The translations under genes and the position numbers were made by a program. A stretch of 27,001 bases of DNA. Source: Protofrankia sp963555915 (GTDB lineage: Bacteria; Actinomycetota; Actinomycetes; Frankiales; Frankiaceae). The notes under the pieces are model-generated. The model was given only the letters and a program-made list of their open reading frames with translations, ran no database searches and had not been told where the DNA came from. Shown here in pieces: positions 1 to 8,583 of this stretch. Location: assembly GCF_963555915.1 (NCBI RefSeq), contig NZ_CAUVXL010000272.1, positions 1 through 27,001 on the forward strand. The letters run 5' to 3'. Positions within the stretch are counted from its first letter, which is position 1; every line of letters starts with the position of its first letter.

Positions 1-205
1 CCATCTCGCGACTGTTCTTCACCGCGATCGCCACATCACGCTGATGCTGACTGCAGTTTCCGGTAACCCGCCGGGCGCGGATCTTACCGCGATCGGAGAT
101 GAACTTCCGCAGCAGCGAGGTGTCCTTGTAGTCGATGTAGTCGCTCTTGTCCTTGCAGAACGCGCAAACCTTCTTCTTCGGTTTGCGCACGGCCGCCTTG
201 GCCAT
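1..205 (-). CDS. rpsR: 30S ribosomal protein S18, partial (3' end outside window)
   Basis: Small-subunit protein S18, which pairs with S6 on the 30S platform. The first 68 codons are in the window; the C-terminus runs off the left edge. The basic N-terminus MAKAAVRKPKKK is followed by CAFC and then CSQH, the Cys/His pattern of the zinc-binding (C+) form of S18. The core DYKDTSLLRKFISDRGKIRARRVTG is family-typical. The start is ATG at 205 with AGGAG just upstream. It follows ssb by 95 nt on the same strand, in the standard rpsF-ssb-rpsR order. Many actinobacteria also keep a zinc-free S18 paralogue elsewhere, used under zinc limitation (family knowledge); this copy is the zinc form. Confidence 0.95.
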   Translation of the reverse strand, partial: MAKAAVRKPKKKVCAFCKDKSDYIDYKDTSLLRKFISDRGKIRARRVTGNCSQHQRDVAIAVKNSREM

Positions 206-300
206 CGTGCACTCCTATATGTCTGTGGGTTCGACCGCAGGCCCGTTCCATTCGCGCATCCGCAGGCCACACGGGCCACTCGTGGTCCGCTAGCGGACCA

Positions 301-888
301 CTAGAACGGGGGTTCCTCGGAGTAGGCGCCGGCCGGCGCGGACCACGGATCCTCGACTGCACCGCCGCCGTATCCCGATCCGCCGCCGGCGGGCGCCGGG
401 GCACCGTAGCCGCCAGCCCCGCCGCCAGCCCCGCCGGCAGGACCGCCGGGCGCAGGCTGCCCGCCGTACCCACCGGGCGCAGCCCCGGCACTCGGTCCGC
501 CATAACCGCCACCGCCGGCACCACGAGCCGCCTTGACGACCTTCGCCGTGGCGTACTTCAGTGAAGGGCCGATCTCCTCGACGTCCAGCTCGACCGAGAT
601 GCGCTCGTTACCCTCACGGTCGGTCCACTTCCGCTGCTTGAGCCGACCCTGGACGATGACCCGGGCGCCCTTCTGCAGCGATTCGGCAACGTGCTCCGCA
701 GCCTGTCGCCAAATGGAACAACGCAGGAACAGCGCGTCCCCGTCCTTCCACTCGTTGGTGGTCCGGTCGAGGGTCCGCGGCGTCGAGGCCACGGTGAAGC
801 TGGCCACCGCGGCACCGTTGGGGGTGAACCGAAGCTCGGGGTCGTTCGTCAGGTTTCCGACCACCGTGATGACTGTTTCGCCGGCCAT
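301..888 (-). CDS. ssb: Single-stranded DNA-binding protein
   Basis: Binds single-stranded DNA as a tetramer in replication, repair and recombination. The protein has 195 aa. An OB-fold occupies about residues 1-112, opening with MAGETVITVVGNLTNDPELRF and containing the typical WRQAAEHVAESLQKG and VIVQGRLKQRKW segments. A long linker rich in Gly, Ala and Pro follows (about 120-178). The C-terminal tip is acidic and ends EEPPF, the tail that recruits partner proteins. The ATG at 888 lies 13 nt after the rpsF stop with GGGAG upstream, so the two genes are co-transcribed. The linker is low-complexity and GC-rich, as usual for actinobacterial SSB. Actinobacteria often have a second ssb; this is the operonic housekeeping copy by context. 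Confidence 0.97.
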   Translation of the reverse strand: MAGETVITVVGNLTNDPELRFTPNGAAVASFTVASTPRTLDRTTNEWKDGDALFLRCSIWRQAAEHVAESLQKGARVIVQGRLKQRKWTDREGNERISVELDVEEIGPSLKYATAKVVKAARGAGGGGYGGPSAGAAPGGYGGQPAPGGPAGGAGGGAGGYGAPAPAGGGSGYGGGAVEDPWSAPAGAYSEEPPF

Positions 889-901
889 GAAGCCGCTCCC
901 T

Positions 902-1222
902 TCAGGCCGCGATCTTGCGTCGGGGCTTCTTCTTCTCGGGAAGCCGGATCACCTTGGTGCGGATCACCGATTCATTGAGGACGAGCTGGCGGTCGAGTTC
1001 GGCGACCACATCCGGCTCGGAGTGCAGGTCGATGACGGCATAGATGCCCTCGACGCTCTTACGGATCTCGTAGGCGAGCCGGCGGCGGCCCCAGACTTCG
1101 ACCTTCTCGACAACGCCGCCGCTGGCGCGGACACCGGTCAGATACTGGTCGAGGGAGGGCGCGACCGTACGCTCTTCAAGATCCGGTTCGAGGATGACCA
1201 TCAGTTCGTAATGCCGTGGCAA
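902..1222 (-). CDS. rpsF: 30S ribosomal protein S6
   Basis: Ribosomal protein S6, partner of S18 on the 30S platform. The product has 106 aa and starts PRHYELMVILEPDLEE, the usual S6 opening. It contains GGVVEKVEVWGRRRLAYEIRK and ends in a lysine/arginine-rich tail (KKKPRRKIAA). The chosen start is TTG at 1222, because a perfect AGGAGG lies 10 nt upstream and the conserved N-terminus begins there. The frame stays open further upstream, but those residues are not S6-like. It is the first gene of the rpsF-ssb-rpsR operon. Its leader can fold so that the Shine-Dalgarno is paired (see the leader entry), fitting feedback by S6/S18. Confidence 0.96.
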   Translation of the reverse strand: MPRHYELMVILEPDLEERTVAPSLDQYLTGVRASGGVVEKVEVWGRRRLAYEIRKSVEGIYAVIDLHSEPDVVAELDRQLVLNESVIRTKVIRLPEKKKPRRKIAA

Positions 1223-1233
1223 GGGTGAACCCA

Positions 1234-1278
1234 CCTCCTGTGGACTCGGGCGGCCACGGAGGGTTCCGTGGCAGGAGG
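1234..1278 (-). promoter_or_regulatory. rpsF leader hairpin that can sequester the Shine-Dalgarno (candidate S6:S18 site)
   Basis: Read on the minus strand, CCTCCTG (1278-1272) is directly followed by CCACGGA, a 4-nt loop, and TCCGTGG (1260-1254). A 13-nt segment beginning CCG comes next, then CAGGAGG (1240-1234), the rpsF Shine-Dalgarno. CCTCCTG and CAGGAGG are perfectly complementary, so the outer helix hides the ribosome site and the inner 7-bp hairpin stacks on it, leaving a one-sided bulge. An S6:S18 complex is known to repress rpsF through a leader hairpin with a CCG in a bulge. The match here is by eye and the regulatory role is inferred. Confidence 0.5.
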
Positions 1279-1382
1279 GACAGTGCCGCGTGTCAGAACG
1301 CCCGCACGTGCAACACGCGCGGGCCAACGAACGGCAACCTGGCAAACACTACTCGATCCACGTCGACCAGCTCGCACCCGCA

Positions 1383-1426
1383 CCGGTGGCCGACACCGGT
1401 GGCCGACACCGGTGGCCGACACCGGT
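1383..1426. repeat. 13-bp tandem repeat, about 3.3 copies
   Basis: The unit CCGGTGGCCGACA is repeated head to tail three times with a partial fourth copy, immediately beyond the stop codon of the mannosyltransferase gene and upstream of the rpsF leader. Units contain the palindrome ACCGGT. No protein is read through it. It could form weak structure at the 3' end of the transcript; no U-tract follows. Confidence 0.85.
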
Positions 1427-1431
1427 CGCTC

Positions 1432-3449
1432 TTAGTCGACCCACTGACCCTGGGTGAAGGCAACGACAAAAGCGGCCATGACGGGCGCACACAGCCAGAT
1501 GTAGGCCGGCCGCACCCAGGGACACCGGGTCGCGACCCGAGCGAGCAGCAGGTACATCGGGAAGGCCACCAGAATTGTCCGGATCCCCGAGGCGTAGTAG
1601 TTCGAGCTGCTCATCAGCAACGTCGCAACGCCGACGAAGGCAGCCTCACCGAGGCGCGCCGACCACACCAGCGCCACGGTCAGGANNNNNNNNNNNNNNN
1701 NNNNNNNNNNNNNNNNNNNNNNNNNNNNNNNNNNNNNNNNNNNNNNNNNNNNNNNNNNNNNNNNNNNNNNNNNNNNNNNNNNNNNNNNNNNNNNNNNNNN
1801 NNNNNNNNNNNNNNNNNNNNNNNNNNNNNNNNNNNNNNNNNNNNNNNNNNNNNNNNNNNNNNNNNNNNNNNNNNNNNNNNNNNNNNNNNNNNNNNNNNNN
1901 NNNNNNNNNNNNNNNNNNNNNNNNNNNNNNNNNNNNNNNNNNNNNNNNNNNNNNNNNNNNNNNNNNNNNNNNNNNNNNNNNNNNNNNNNNNNNNNNNNNN
2001 NNNNNNNNNNNNNNNNNNNNNNNNNNNNNNNNNNNNNNNNNNNNNNNNNNNNNNNNNNNNNNNNNNNNNNNNNNNNNNNNNNNNNNNNNNNNNNNNNNNN
2101 NNNNNNNNNNNNNNNNNNNNNNNNNNNNNNNNNNNNNNNNNNNNNNNNNNNNNNNNNNNNNNNNNNNNNNNNNNNNNNNNNNNNNNNNNNNNNNNNNNNN
2201 NNNNNNNNNNNNNNNNNNNNNNNNNNNNNNNNNNNNNNNNNNNNNNNNNNNNNNNNNNNNNNNNNNNNNCTACGCCGACGACCACGGCGGCCATCTCACC
2301 ACGCCAGAACCAGGTCCACGCCGAGGACTGCGACGCGTCGAAGGCCCCATGCCAGGTCGCCCGCCATCCCACCCAGGGCCAGTCGATGTCCCGGTGCCAG
2401 CCGACCCGCATCGCCCAGGCGTAGGAGTCCCACCGTCCGGTGCGCACCCGTAGGTAGGTGACGAAGGCGAGGACGGGCAACGGAGGCAGCGCGAGCGCGA
2501 GTCCCGACGTCGCGAACACCGGTAGCCCCGCGCGTCGCCGGCTGACGACATACTGCACCGCCAGCCCGACGCAGAAGGGGATTCCGGTGACCCTCGTCGA
2601 GGCTGCACCGGCGCCGAGCAGGCCGGCGAGCCACCAGTGCTGGCGGCGGGCGGCGAGCCAGGACGTGGTGGCAAAACCGAGGAAGATCGCCTCCGAGTAC
2701 CCGGCGCAGAGGAATACCGCATAGGGGAACAGCAGCAGCGCGAGGACCGCGAAGTCCGCGGCACGGCGGTCCTGGTCACCCGGACCAGCCCAGAGCCGGA
2801 TACCGCCGGCGGCCCGTCCGGTCCCACCGCGGGCTTGTCCGGTCCCGGCGGACACCGGTCCGGTCCCGGCGGCGGCCCGTCCGGTCCCGGCGGACACCGG
2901 TCCGGTCCCACCGGACGACTGTTCGATTGACGCCGAAACCACCGGTCCGGTCGAGGTGGACGCTCCTGCGGCCGAAGTGTCATCGATCTGCATCTGCCAG
3001 ATGGCCGCCACCGCCACGGCCCCCGCGACGAACGAGACCGCCATCCCCGCGACCGTCCAGTCACCGATGAACAGGTGGGCGAAACGCATCGCGATCGGGT
3101 AGCCCGGAAAGTCCACCTCGGTGTGGTCGGTGTACATCGGGGACTCGTACCCGAACCGCGCGACCTTGGTGAACAGTCCGACATCCCAGCGGTTCCACAG
3201 CGCCGACACGCCCGGCAGATCAGCACCCGGTTGACCGGACAGTGCCCGGGATGTGGCCAAGGACAGCACGATGACCGTGACCCGACTGACGAACCAGATC
3301 GGCAGGGTCGCCCGGACTGCTTGCGGAATCCAGTTCAGCCACGTCCGGACTATGCCGGGCGCACCGGACCCGGGCAGCGCGGCCAGGCCGGAATCCGGTT
3401 GGGCGCGACCGGTCCGGTCAGGGCGGGGATCTTCCGATGGCACGGTCAT
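1432..3449 (-). CDS. PIG-V-type polytopic mannosyltransferase, interrupted by an assembly gap
   Basis: Integral membrane GT-C-like glycosyltransferase, probably using a polyprenyl-phosphate mannose donor on the outer face of the membrane (family inference). The N-terminal part shows a hydrophobic segment (ATLPIWFVSRVTVIVLSLA), then WNRWDVGLFTKVARFGY with the WD acidic motif of the family, and DFPGYP. Several membrane segments follow. The C-terminal part (1432-1685) ends in FVVAFTQGQWVD after a typical SGIRTILVAFPMYLLLAR segment. The start is ATG at 3449, overlapping the upstream GT87 stop as ATGA, so translation is probably coupled. Five heptad repeats (GTGPVSA type) are inserted near residues 180-215. 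The two flanks are in different frames across the 584 Ns, so either the N count is not exact or two genes are involved. Confidence 0.75.
1686..2269. other. Assembly gap (584 N)
   Basis: An unbroken run of N lies inside the mannosyltransferase gene. Nothing can be said of its content. The coding frames on either side disagree for 584 bases, so the length is probably an estimate. The gene need not be broken in the organism. Confidence 0.99.
2811..2915 (-). repeat. 21-bp in-frame tandem repeat inside the mannosyltransferase gene
   Basis: About five 21-bp units encode heptads of the form GTGPVSA / GTGRAAA / GTGQARG. Two 29-bp blocks are identical at a 42-bp offset (2839-2867 and 2881-2909). The segment lies between predicted membrane helices and should form a flexible loop. 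Length changes by whole units would keep the frame. Confidence 0.8.
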
Positions 3450-5314
3450 GGACCAGCCCCGACGGCCGCCGCCCATCCGCCCGGCCCGGCCTGCGTCGCG
3501 TCCCGGTCCGTCGCGGTCGCGGTGTCCGCCGTGGCGCGCATGGCCCGACGACTGCGCCGGTCCGCCGCCCCGTCGAGCACGCCACCCGCCGGGTCGTCCG
3601 CTCCGGTGACGCGGACGACGTCCAGTTCGGGCCGCAGGATCTCGCGTACGACCAGCGAGGCGAACACACACAAGGTGAGGTCGCGGATGACGACGGCGCT
3701 CACGAACCAGCCACGGTCGATCCCGGACGCCCCGTTGGTGTCGTTGTAGACGAAGTGCAGGAACCGGGTGAGCAGCACATATGCCTCGCTCGCCTGCCAG
3801 GCCAGGAACGCCGGCCACCGTGGCCGGGCCAGCGCGGCGAGCGGTACCAGCCACAGCGTGTACTGCGGCGAGAAGACCTTGTTCGTCAGCAGGAACACCG
3901 CGATCGTGAGGAACAACAGCTGGGGCAGGCGCGGACGCCGGGGCGCGAACCATCCCAGCGCGGCTATGCCGAGAAGAAGCATCGCCAGTACGACTATCGA
4001 AATGATGTTGAGTTTGCCGGTGGGGATGCCGTGCTCCCGGACATCGGTCAGCACCGCCGGGACACAGGCCGCGACCAGTAGCCACCCGGTGCACGCCACC
4101 AGCACGATCGGCCAGCGCCAGGCCGGCCATCGCGACGTCGCCGCGATGGCGATGACGGCCAGCGCGATCCCGACCACCGCCATGGTGAGCAGGTGGACGG
4201 CGCCGAACATGTGGGTCGAAAAGGAGCTGGCCAGCCAGGTCGTGGCGAAGGCCAGGGAGTCCCAGTCCGGACCGCGCTCGGAGTTGAGGTCGACGAAGCG
4301 CAGCATCGCGTTCGTCCCGTCGCCCCAGTGGCCCCCGAGCTTGCCGAACCAGTCACCACCGGCCCACAGCGTCGTCCAGATGCTGTCGCCGACCCGTTCA
4401 TCGCCCTTGAAGTACCCGGCAACCAGCCAGAGGGGCACCCAGACCGCCAGTGCGGTCACCACGGTCGCGACGAACGTGCGGACGAAGGGCCGAATTCTGC
4501 CCGCACGCAGGGTGAGCACTGCCAGCGGCAGCAGGAACAGCACCGGGTAGAACTTCGTCGCCGCTCCGAGCCCGATCAGGATGCCGGCGAGCGTGGGTGC
4601 TCGGCGTGACCAGGCAAGCAGGCCGGCGGCGGCGAACGCCACCGCCAGGATGTCCCAGTTGGTCATGAGATGGAGCACCAGAACGGGCGCGAGCGCGACC
4701 AGTGCGGCGTCGAAGGCTCTGGCCCTGCCCGCGGTCAGGGCCGTGGCGAACACCGCGACGCAGGCCGCCACCAGGAACAACAGAGCTGTGACGTCATAGA
4801 AGGTGGCTGTTCGATGATCGATCGTGTAGCTGGCCACAACCTGGCGGCCACCGTCGTCGCGGTACACCGGCTGCGACGGCGAGGCGAATCCGGCGACGGA
4901 TGACGCGAACTGCATGGCCGCGCCGATCAGCGGCGGGTATTCGGTGGGGTAGTCGAGGAAGGGCCGCTTGCCGTTGGCCAGGCCCTCCTGGCCGTACAGG
5001 GCGACCACGTCGGAGTAGCACATGCGCGTGTACTGGTACTCGTGCGACCAGTTGCGGGTGTCGCGGCACGGTGCCTTCTGGGCGTAGGCCAGCAGGCAGA
5101 TCAGGACGGTGAAGGCCATCAGGACCCGCAGTGGCGTCCACCAGCTCCGGTTGACACCGATGCGGGCGTGGGCCCCGGGCGGACCACCGATGAGCATGCT
5201 CGCACCGGCAACCACGGGGTCCTCGCCCGACGGACTCACCCGTCGGGCGGGCGCCGTGGGACGCGACACGTCCGGATCCGTCCCAGGATGTGTCTCCCGG
5301 CAGCCATCAACCAT
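3446..5314 (-). CDS. Glycosyltransferase family 87 (DUF2029) membrane protein
   Basis: Polytopic GT-C glycosyltransferase, in the family that includes mycobacterial polyprenol-phosphate-mannose-dependent transferases; donor and acceptor here are inferred. The product has 622 aa. A cytoplasmic N-terminus of about 55 residues is followed by a first membrane segment (LRVLMAFTVLICLLAY), a loop with FLDYPTEYPPL (the family's YPP motif), then about ten more membrane segments. Near the C-terminus lies VFSPQYTLWLVPLAA, typical of GT87. A cytoplasmic tail of about 70 residues ends the protein. The start used is ATG at 5314; an internal ATG at 5197 would give a shorter N-terminus. It lies 97 nt after the PBP gene on the same strand and overlaps the next mannosyltransferase by 4 nt. 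The ponA-GT87 neighbourhood matches M. tuberculosis Rv0050-Rv0051. Confidence 0.85.
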   Translation of the reverse strand: MVDGCRETHPGTDPDVSRPTAPARRVSPSGEDPVVAGASMLIGGPPGAHARIGVNRSWWTPLRVLMAFTVLICLLAYAQKAPCRDTRNWSHEYQYTRMCYSDVVALYGQEGLANGKRPFLDYPTEYPPLIGAAMQFASSVAGFASPSQPVYRDDGGRQVVASYTIDHRTATFYDVTALLFLVAACVAVFATALTAGRARAFDAALVALAPVLVLHLMTNWDILAVAFAAAGLLAWSRRAPTLAGILIGLGAATKFYPVLFLLPLAVLTLRAGRIRPFVRTFVATVVTALAVWVPLWLVAGYFKGDERVGDSIWTTLWAGGDWFGKLGGHWGDGTNAMLRFVDLNSERGPDWDSLAFATTWLASSFSTHMFGAVHLLTMAVVGIALAVIAIAATSRWPAWRWPIVLVACTGWLLVAACVPAVLTDVREHGIPTGKLNIISIVVLAMLLLGIAALGWFAPRRPRLPQLLFLTIAVFLLTNKVFSPQYTLWLVPLAALARPRWPAFLAWQASEAYVLLTRFLHFVYNDTNGASGIDRGWFVSAVVIRDLTLCVFASLVVREILRPELDVVRVTGADDPAGGVLDGAADRRSRRAMRATADTATATDRDATQAGPGGWAAAVGAGP

Positions 5315-5411
5315 GGGGCATTCTCACCCGACCAGCATGGGGCACCGAAACAGCATGGCTTCCATGCGGGGCGCGTCTCGCGCTCAGTGGTTGCCGCCAG
5401 ACGTCATGAGC

Positions 5412-7997
5412 TCACTGCACAGACCCGGCCTGGAACGGAAGAATGTTACCGGTACCGCTGGTGGGCGATGGTCTGGCCTTCGGTGTCACTGTCGGTTGCA
5501 CCGGGCCGGGTGGGGTGGTTGCGCCAGCGGTGGGCGAGCTTTCCGGAGTCGGTCGCGACTGCGTGGGGAACGGCAGCACCACTGACGGCACCGGCGCGGG
5601 CAGCGGCGGGACGCTCGGCCCGGGGGTCGGCGACGGTGACGCGTTCGTGACCGTCCCGACGTACTTCGGCGCGACAAAGGGCTGCGGCGCCACGCCGGTC
5701 AGGGCGCCGTCCATGAAGGCCTTCCAGACCTTGGCGGGATAACCGCCGCCGTAGACACCGCTCATGGCCCCGGGGATTCCGGTCAGCGCGGTCTCCTTGC
5801 TCACCCCGCCGTCCCCGCGGAACATGTTCACGCAGGCCGCCACCTGCGGCACATAACCGCAGAACCATGCGGTCCGGAACTTGTCGGTGGTACCGGTCTT
5901 GCCAGCCACCGGACGGCCGTCGGCCAACTGCGCGGCCTTGCCGGTGCCGTCCTTGATGACCGACTGCAGAGCGTAGGTCACATCCGCGGTCACACTCGCC
6001 GACAGTGCGGTCGTCGATCCCGTCGGACCCTCGTAGATGACCTTTCCCTTGCCGTCGACGACCCGGTCGACGAGGTGTGGGGTGGTCGCCTTGCCCCCGT
6101 TCGCGAAGGTGCTGTAGACCGCGACCATGTTCTTTGCGCTGATGCCGTCCCGGCCCAGCGTAACCCCGGCGTCGTCGGTGAGCGCGACGTCCTTGGACAC
6201 GCCGAGGGCGCGCGCGGTGGAGATCACGTTGTCGATCCCGGCGGTGATACCGAGTGGCACGAACACGGTGTTGATGGACTCCGCGGTTGCCTTGACCAGG
6301 TTGGGATAGCCGAAGTTGCCGTGTTCCTCGTCGTTGTGAACGACGTAGGTTCCAGTGCCGTCGGCGGAGTTTCCGGGAATCTTCAGCACGTCCGGGGCCT
6401 CATAGGTCGAGTTCAGGCTCGCGCCGTGCGTCAGGGCGGTCGCCAGCGTGATCGGCTTGAACGTCGACCCGGGCGGCACCTTCGCCTCTGAGACGTTGTC
6501 CTCCCAGAAGGTCTGGCCGTTCGCACCCTTGCCGTAGATCGAACCGCCATACCAGGCAAGGACCCGCCCGGTGCTCGGTTCGACCGCGACCAGCCCGGTT
6601 CGCAGATCGGGCACGGCCGTGGACGGCTTCTGGAGCACGTTCGTGACGGCCAGGTAGGCGGCCGTCTGGCGACCCTGATCAATGCTGGTCTGAATGCGCA
6701 GACCCTGGAGGTTGATCTGCTGCTCGGTGATACCGGCGGCGATCAGCTCGGCCTTGACCTGGTCACGAATATAGGCGGCCTGTGGCGATGACACCGCCAG
6801 GCCGTTGGACTTGTCCCATTCCTTGGTCACCGGTGGCTTCTTGTCGGGACCGGCGCGGGCCGCGTCCAACCATCCCTTGGCGGCCATCGTGTCGATCACT
6901 TCGTGCCAGCGACGCTCGGCGGCGGCCGGGGTCGCCCGCGGGTCGAGAGCGTTCGGGGAGCGGATCAGCCCGCCGATGACCGCGCCCTCCTCGGCCGTGA
7001 GGTCCTTGGCGGGTTTGCCGAAGTAGGTCTTGGCCGCGGCCTCGATGCCGTAGCATCCACGGCCGAAGTAGATCGTGTTCAGGTAGAATTCCAGCACATC
7101 ATCCTTGGAGTACTGCTGATCGATCTTGATCGCCATGGCGATCTCTTTGAACTTCCGGGAGAAGGTCCGTTCCTGGGTCAGATAGGCGTTCTTGGCGTAC
7201 TGCTGGGTGATGGTGGAACCGCCCTGGGCGATCTCGCCACCACTGAGGTTCACCCAGATCGCGCGGGCGATCCCCTTCGGGGAGATGCCGGGCTCGCTGT
7301 AGAAGTTCTTGTTCTCGGCGGCCAGCACCGCGTGCTGGGCGTCCACCGACACCTGGGAGAGCGGGACGTTCGTCCGGTTGACCGTTCCGATCTTGGCGAT
7401 TTCGGTCCGGCCGTCGGCGTAGGTGATGACCGACGTCTGTTCGGCGGTGTTCACCGTTGCCGGCAGCGGCACCTTTGTGAAGGCCAGGACGAGCGCCACC
7501 AGGGCTGCGACCATCAGCACGCTGGACAACAGCCCGAGCAGGACCAGCCGGCGCAACCACCGTGGACGGTTTCGCCAGAACATCGGACCGTGCTTGCCCT
7601 GGCCCTTCCTGACCGTGGACGCGGCCGCGCGGCGACCCGCACGCCGGGCCGGGGGGTCGCCGACCTGATCAAGGGCGTCACCCGCAGCCGCGGCGGGCAC
7701 GTCATCCGGGCGAGGGCGGCGCACGTAGGTGGTGGAGTCGCCGGTGCGCTCGCGGACGCCGATGCGTTCCATCGCGGCGCGGTCCGTCGTGTCGTAGCGG
7801 CTGTCGCGCGCCCCACCCCGGCCGTCGGGACCACGATCGGGCGCGCCCGAACCGGCGGTACGGGGATGGTCCCGGCGGACCGACGAACGGCGCACGTGCG
7901 TACGTGCGTTGTCATCGTCGCGCGGGTGCACGTCCCGATCGTAGGGTGGCCTCACTGACAGTCCCGTCCGTTGCGGCAGGGGGTACGGACCCCGCAT
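5412..7997 (-). CDS. Class A penicillin-binding protein (bifunctional transglycosylase/transpeptidase)
   Basis: Polymerises lipid II into glycan strands and cross-links them at the outer face of the membrane. Numbering is from ATG 7997 (861 aa). The cytoplasmic N-terminus of about 148 residues is charged and disordered; a membrane anchor lies at about 150-173. The GT51 domain has AAENKNFYSEPG with catalytic Glu at about 228, GGSTITQQYAKN, and KEIAMAIKID-EFYLNTIYFG. The transpeptidase domain has STFK (Ser 511, Lys 514), SIN (574-576) and KTGTT (700-704). The tail from about 780 is Pro/Ser/Thr-rich, as in PonA1-like proteins. The start is uncertain: GTG 8033, ATG 7997 and GTG 7955 are all in frame, and 7955 has the only Shine-Dalgarno-like sequence (GGGA). 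The gene follows DUF5318, as ponA1 does in mycobacteria. Confidence 0.93.
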   Translation of the reverse strand: MRGPYPLPQRTGLSVRPPYDRDVHPRDDDNARTHVRRSSVRRDHPRTAGSGAPDRGPDGRGGARDSRYDTTDRAAMERIGVRERTGDSTTYVRRPRPDDVPAAAAGDALDQVGDPPARRAGRRAAASTVRKGQGKHGPMFWRNRPRWLRRLVLLGLLSSVLMVAALVALVLAFTKVPLPATVNTAEQTSVITYADGRTEIAKIGTVNRTNVPLSQVSVDAQHAVLAAENKNFYSEPGISPKGIARAIWVNLSGGEIAQGGSTITQQYAKNAYLTQERTFSRKFKEIAMAIKIDQQYSKDDVLEFYLNTIYFGRGCYGIEAAAKTYFGKPAKDLTAEEGAVIGGLIRSPNALDPRATPAAAERRWHEVIDTMAAKGWLDAARAGPDKKPPVTKEWDKSNGLAVSSPQAAYIRDQVKAELIAAGITEQQINLQGLRIQTSIDQGRQTAAYLAVTNVLQKPSTAVPDLRTGLVAVEPSTGRVLAWYGGSIYGKGANGQTFWEDNVSEAKVPPGSTFKPITLATALTHGASLNSTYEAPDVLKIPGNSADGTGTYVVHNDEEHGNFGYPNLVKATAESINTVFVPLGITAGIDNVISTARALGVSKDVALTDDAGVTLGRDGISAKNMVAVYSTFANGGKATTPHLVDRVVDGKGKVIYEGPTGSTTALSASVTADVTYALQSVIKDGTGKAAQLADGRPVAGKTGTTDKFRTAWFCGYVPQVAACVNMFRGDGGVSKETALTGIPGAMSGVYGGGYPAKVWKAFMDGALTGVAPQPFVAPKYVGTVTNASPSPTPGPSVPPLPAPVPSVVLPFPTQSRPTPESSPTAGATTPPGPVQPTVTPKARPSPTSGTGNILPFQAGSVQ

Positions 7998-8083
7998 GGT
8001 CGGTGGCTGCCGGGAGACGCTACGCCGCCCCACCTGGACGCACCCACACCGGCTCCGGCAAAACCGGCCTCAGCCTGCCTCAG

Positions 8084-8171
8084 CCGGCCAAAGGGCGTGC
8101 GATCGTGCCCTTTCCGCACGCCCGGAGGCCCCACACAGCCAGCCCGGCCAAAGGGCGTGCGGGCGCTCTTA
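8084..8171. repeat. 60-bp structured repeat, one full and one half unit (copy A)
   Basis: The sequence CCGGCCAAAGGGCGTGCG occurs at 8084-8101 and again at 8144-8161, exactly 60 bp apart. The first unit forms a hairpin with arms at 8093-8101 and 8115-8123 (9 bp, 13-nt loop). The same right arm, extended to 8114, can instead pair with the second unit at 8153-8162 (10 bp), so two folds compete. The second unit ends in CTCTTA, which on the minus strand is the DUF5318 stop codon. The unit aligns with the repeat at 25696-25798 (about three quarters identical by eye), with compensatory changes in the stem. The element sits between the DUF5318 and PBP genes. Confidence 0.75.
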
Positions 8172-8570
8172 GTCTGCCGTGCGCCGACGGCTCCCCCGCC
8201 TGACTCGTGGCTGGCCGGTCCCGATCACAAAAGACGTGGTCAGATGGTTCCAGCCACAGGAGGTGCAGACCTCCACGACATAGACGTTCAGCTCGCTGAA
8301 GCGCTGTTCCAGCGCCGGCAGATCCCTGGTGGGGCGGACCCGCCCGGAGCTCACGCCAAGCTCGTCACCGTAGGTGTACGTCACGTTGATCAAAGGTTCG
8401 TTACGACAGACCGGACAGCGCCGGGTGGTCGCCTCGCCATGATATCTGGCTGCCCGGAGCAGATATGGGTGAGCGTCACAGACGTCTGTCGTCGACACCC
8501 TGCCCGCATGCAGGTCAGCGAGTGTCGCTCGCCGGGCGAGCGCGTAGTCGATAACCGACCGTGGGCGCAT
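8169..8570 (-). CDS. DUF5318 family zinc-ribbon-like protein
   Basis: Small actinobacterial protein of unknown function, 133 aa. It starts MRPRSVIDYALARRATLADL and carries two cysteine pairs, CPVC at 52-55 and CTSC at 102-105, which look like a zinc ribbon. The segment NVTYTYGDELGVSSGRVR lies between them and the C-terminus is basic. In M. tuberculosis the homologue (Rv0049) likewise precedes ponA1, so the link to cell-wall synthesis is by neighbourhood only. The start chosen is ATG 8570, where the conserved sequence begins. There is no Shine-Dalgarno, but TACCGT lies 7 nt upstream, fitting a leaderless transcript. The frame is open for about 48 more codons upstream, with no family-like residues. 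The stop codon TAA lies within the 60-bp repeat. Confidence 0.85.
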   Translation of the reverse strand: MRPRSVIDYALARRATLADLHAGRVSTTDVCDAHPYLLRAARYHGEATTRRCPVCRNEPLINVTYTYGDELGVSSGRVRPTRDLPALEQRFSELNVYVVEVCTSCGWNHLTTSFVIGTGQPRVRRGSRRRTAD

Positions 8571-8577
8571 GGCAAAG

Positions 8578-8583
8578 ACGGTA
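8578..8583 (-). promoter_or_regulatory. -10 box of a probable leaderless promoter for the DUF5318 gene
   Basis: TACCGT (TANNNT type) on the minus strand ends 7 nt before the ATG at 8570, and no ribosome site is present. This is the arrangement known for leaderless actinobacterial mRNAs. No convincing -35 is seen. Confidence 0.45.

Noticed and set aside
7250..7330. PBP glycosyltransferase motif reads AENKNFYSE rather than the ED-x-x-F-x-x-H form
   Set aside because: The catalytic Glu is kept, and AEN..FY variants are, as I recall, common in actinobacterial class A PBPs, so this is probably not a defect.
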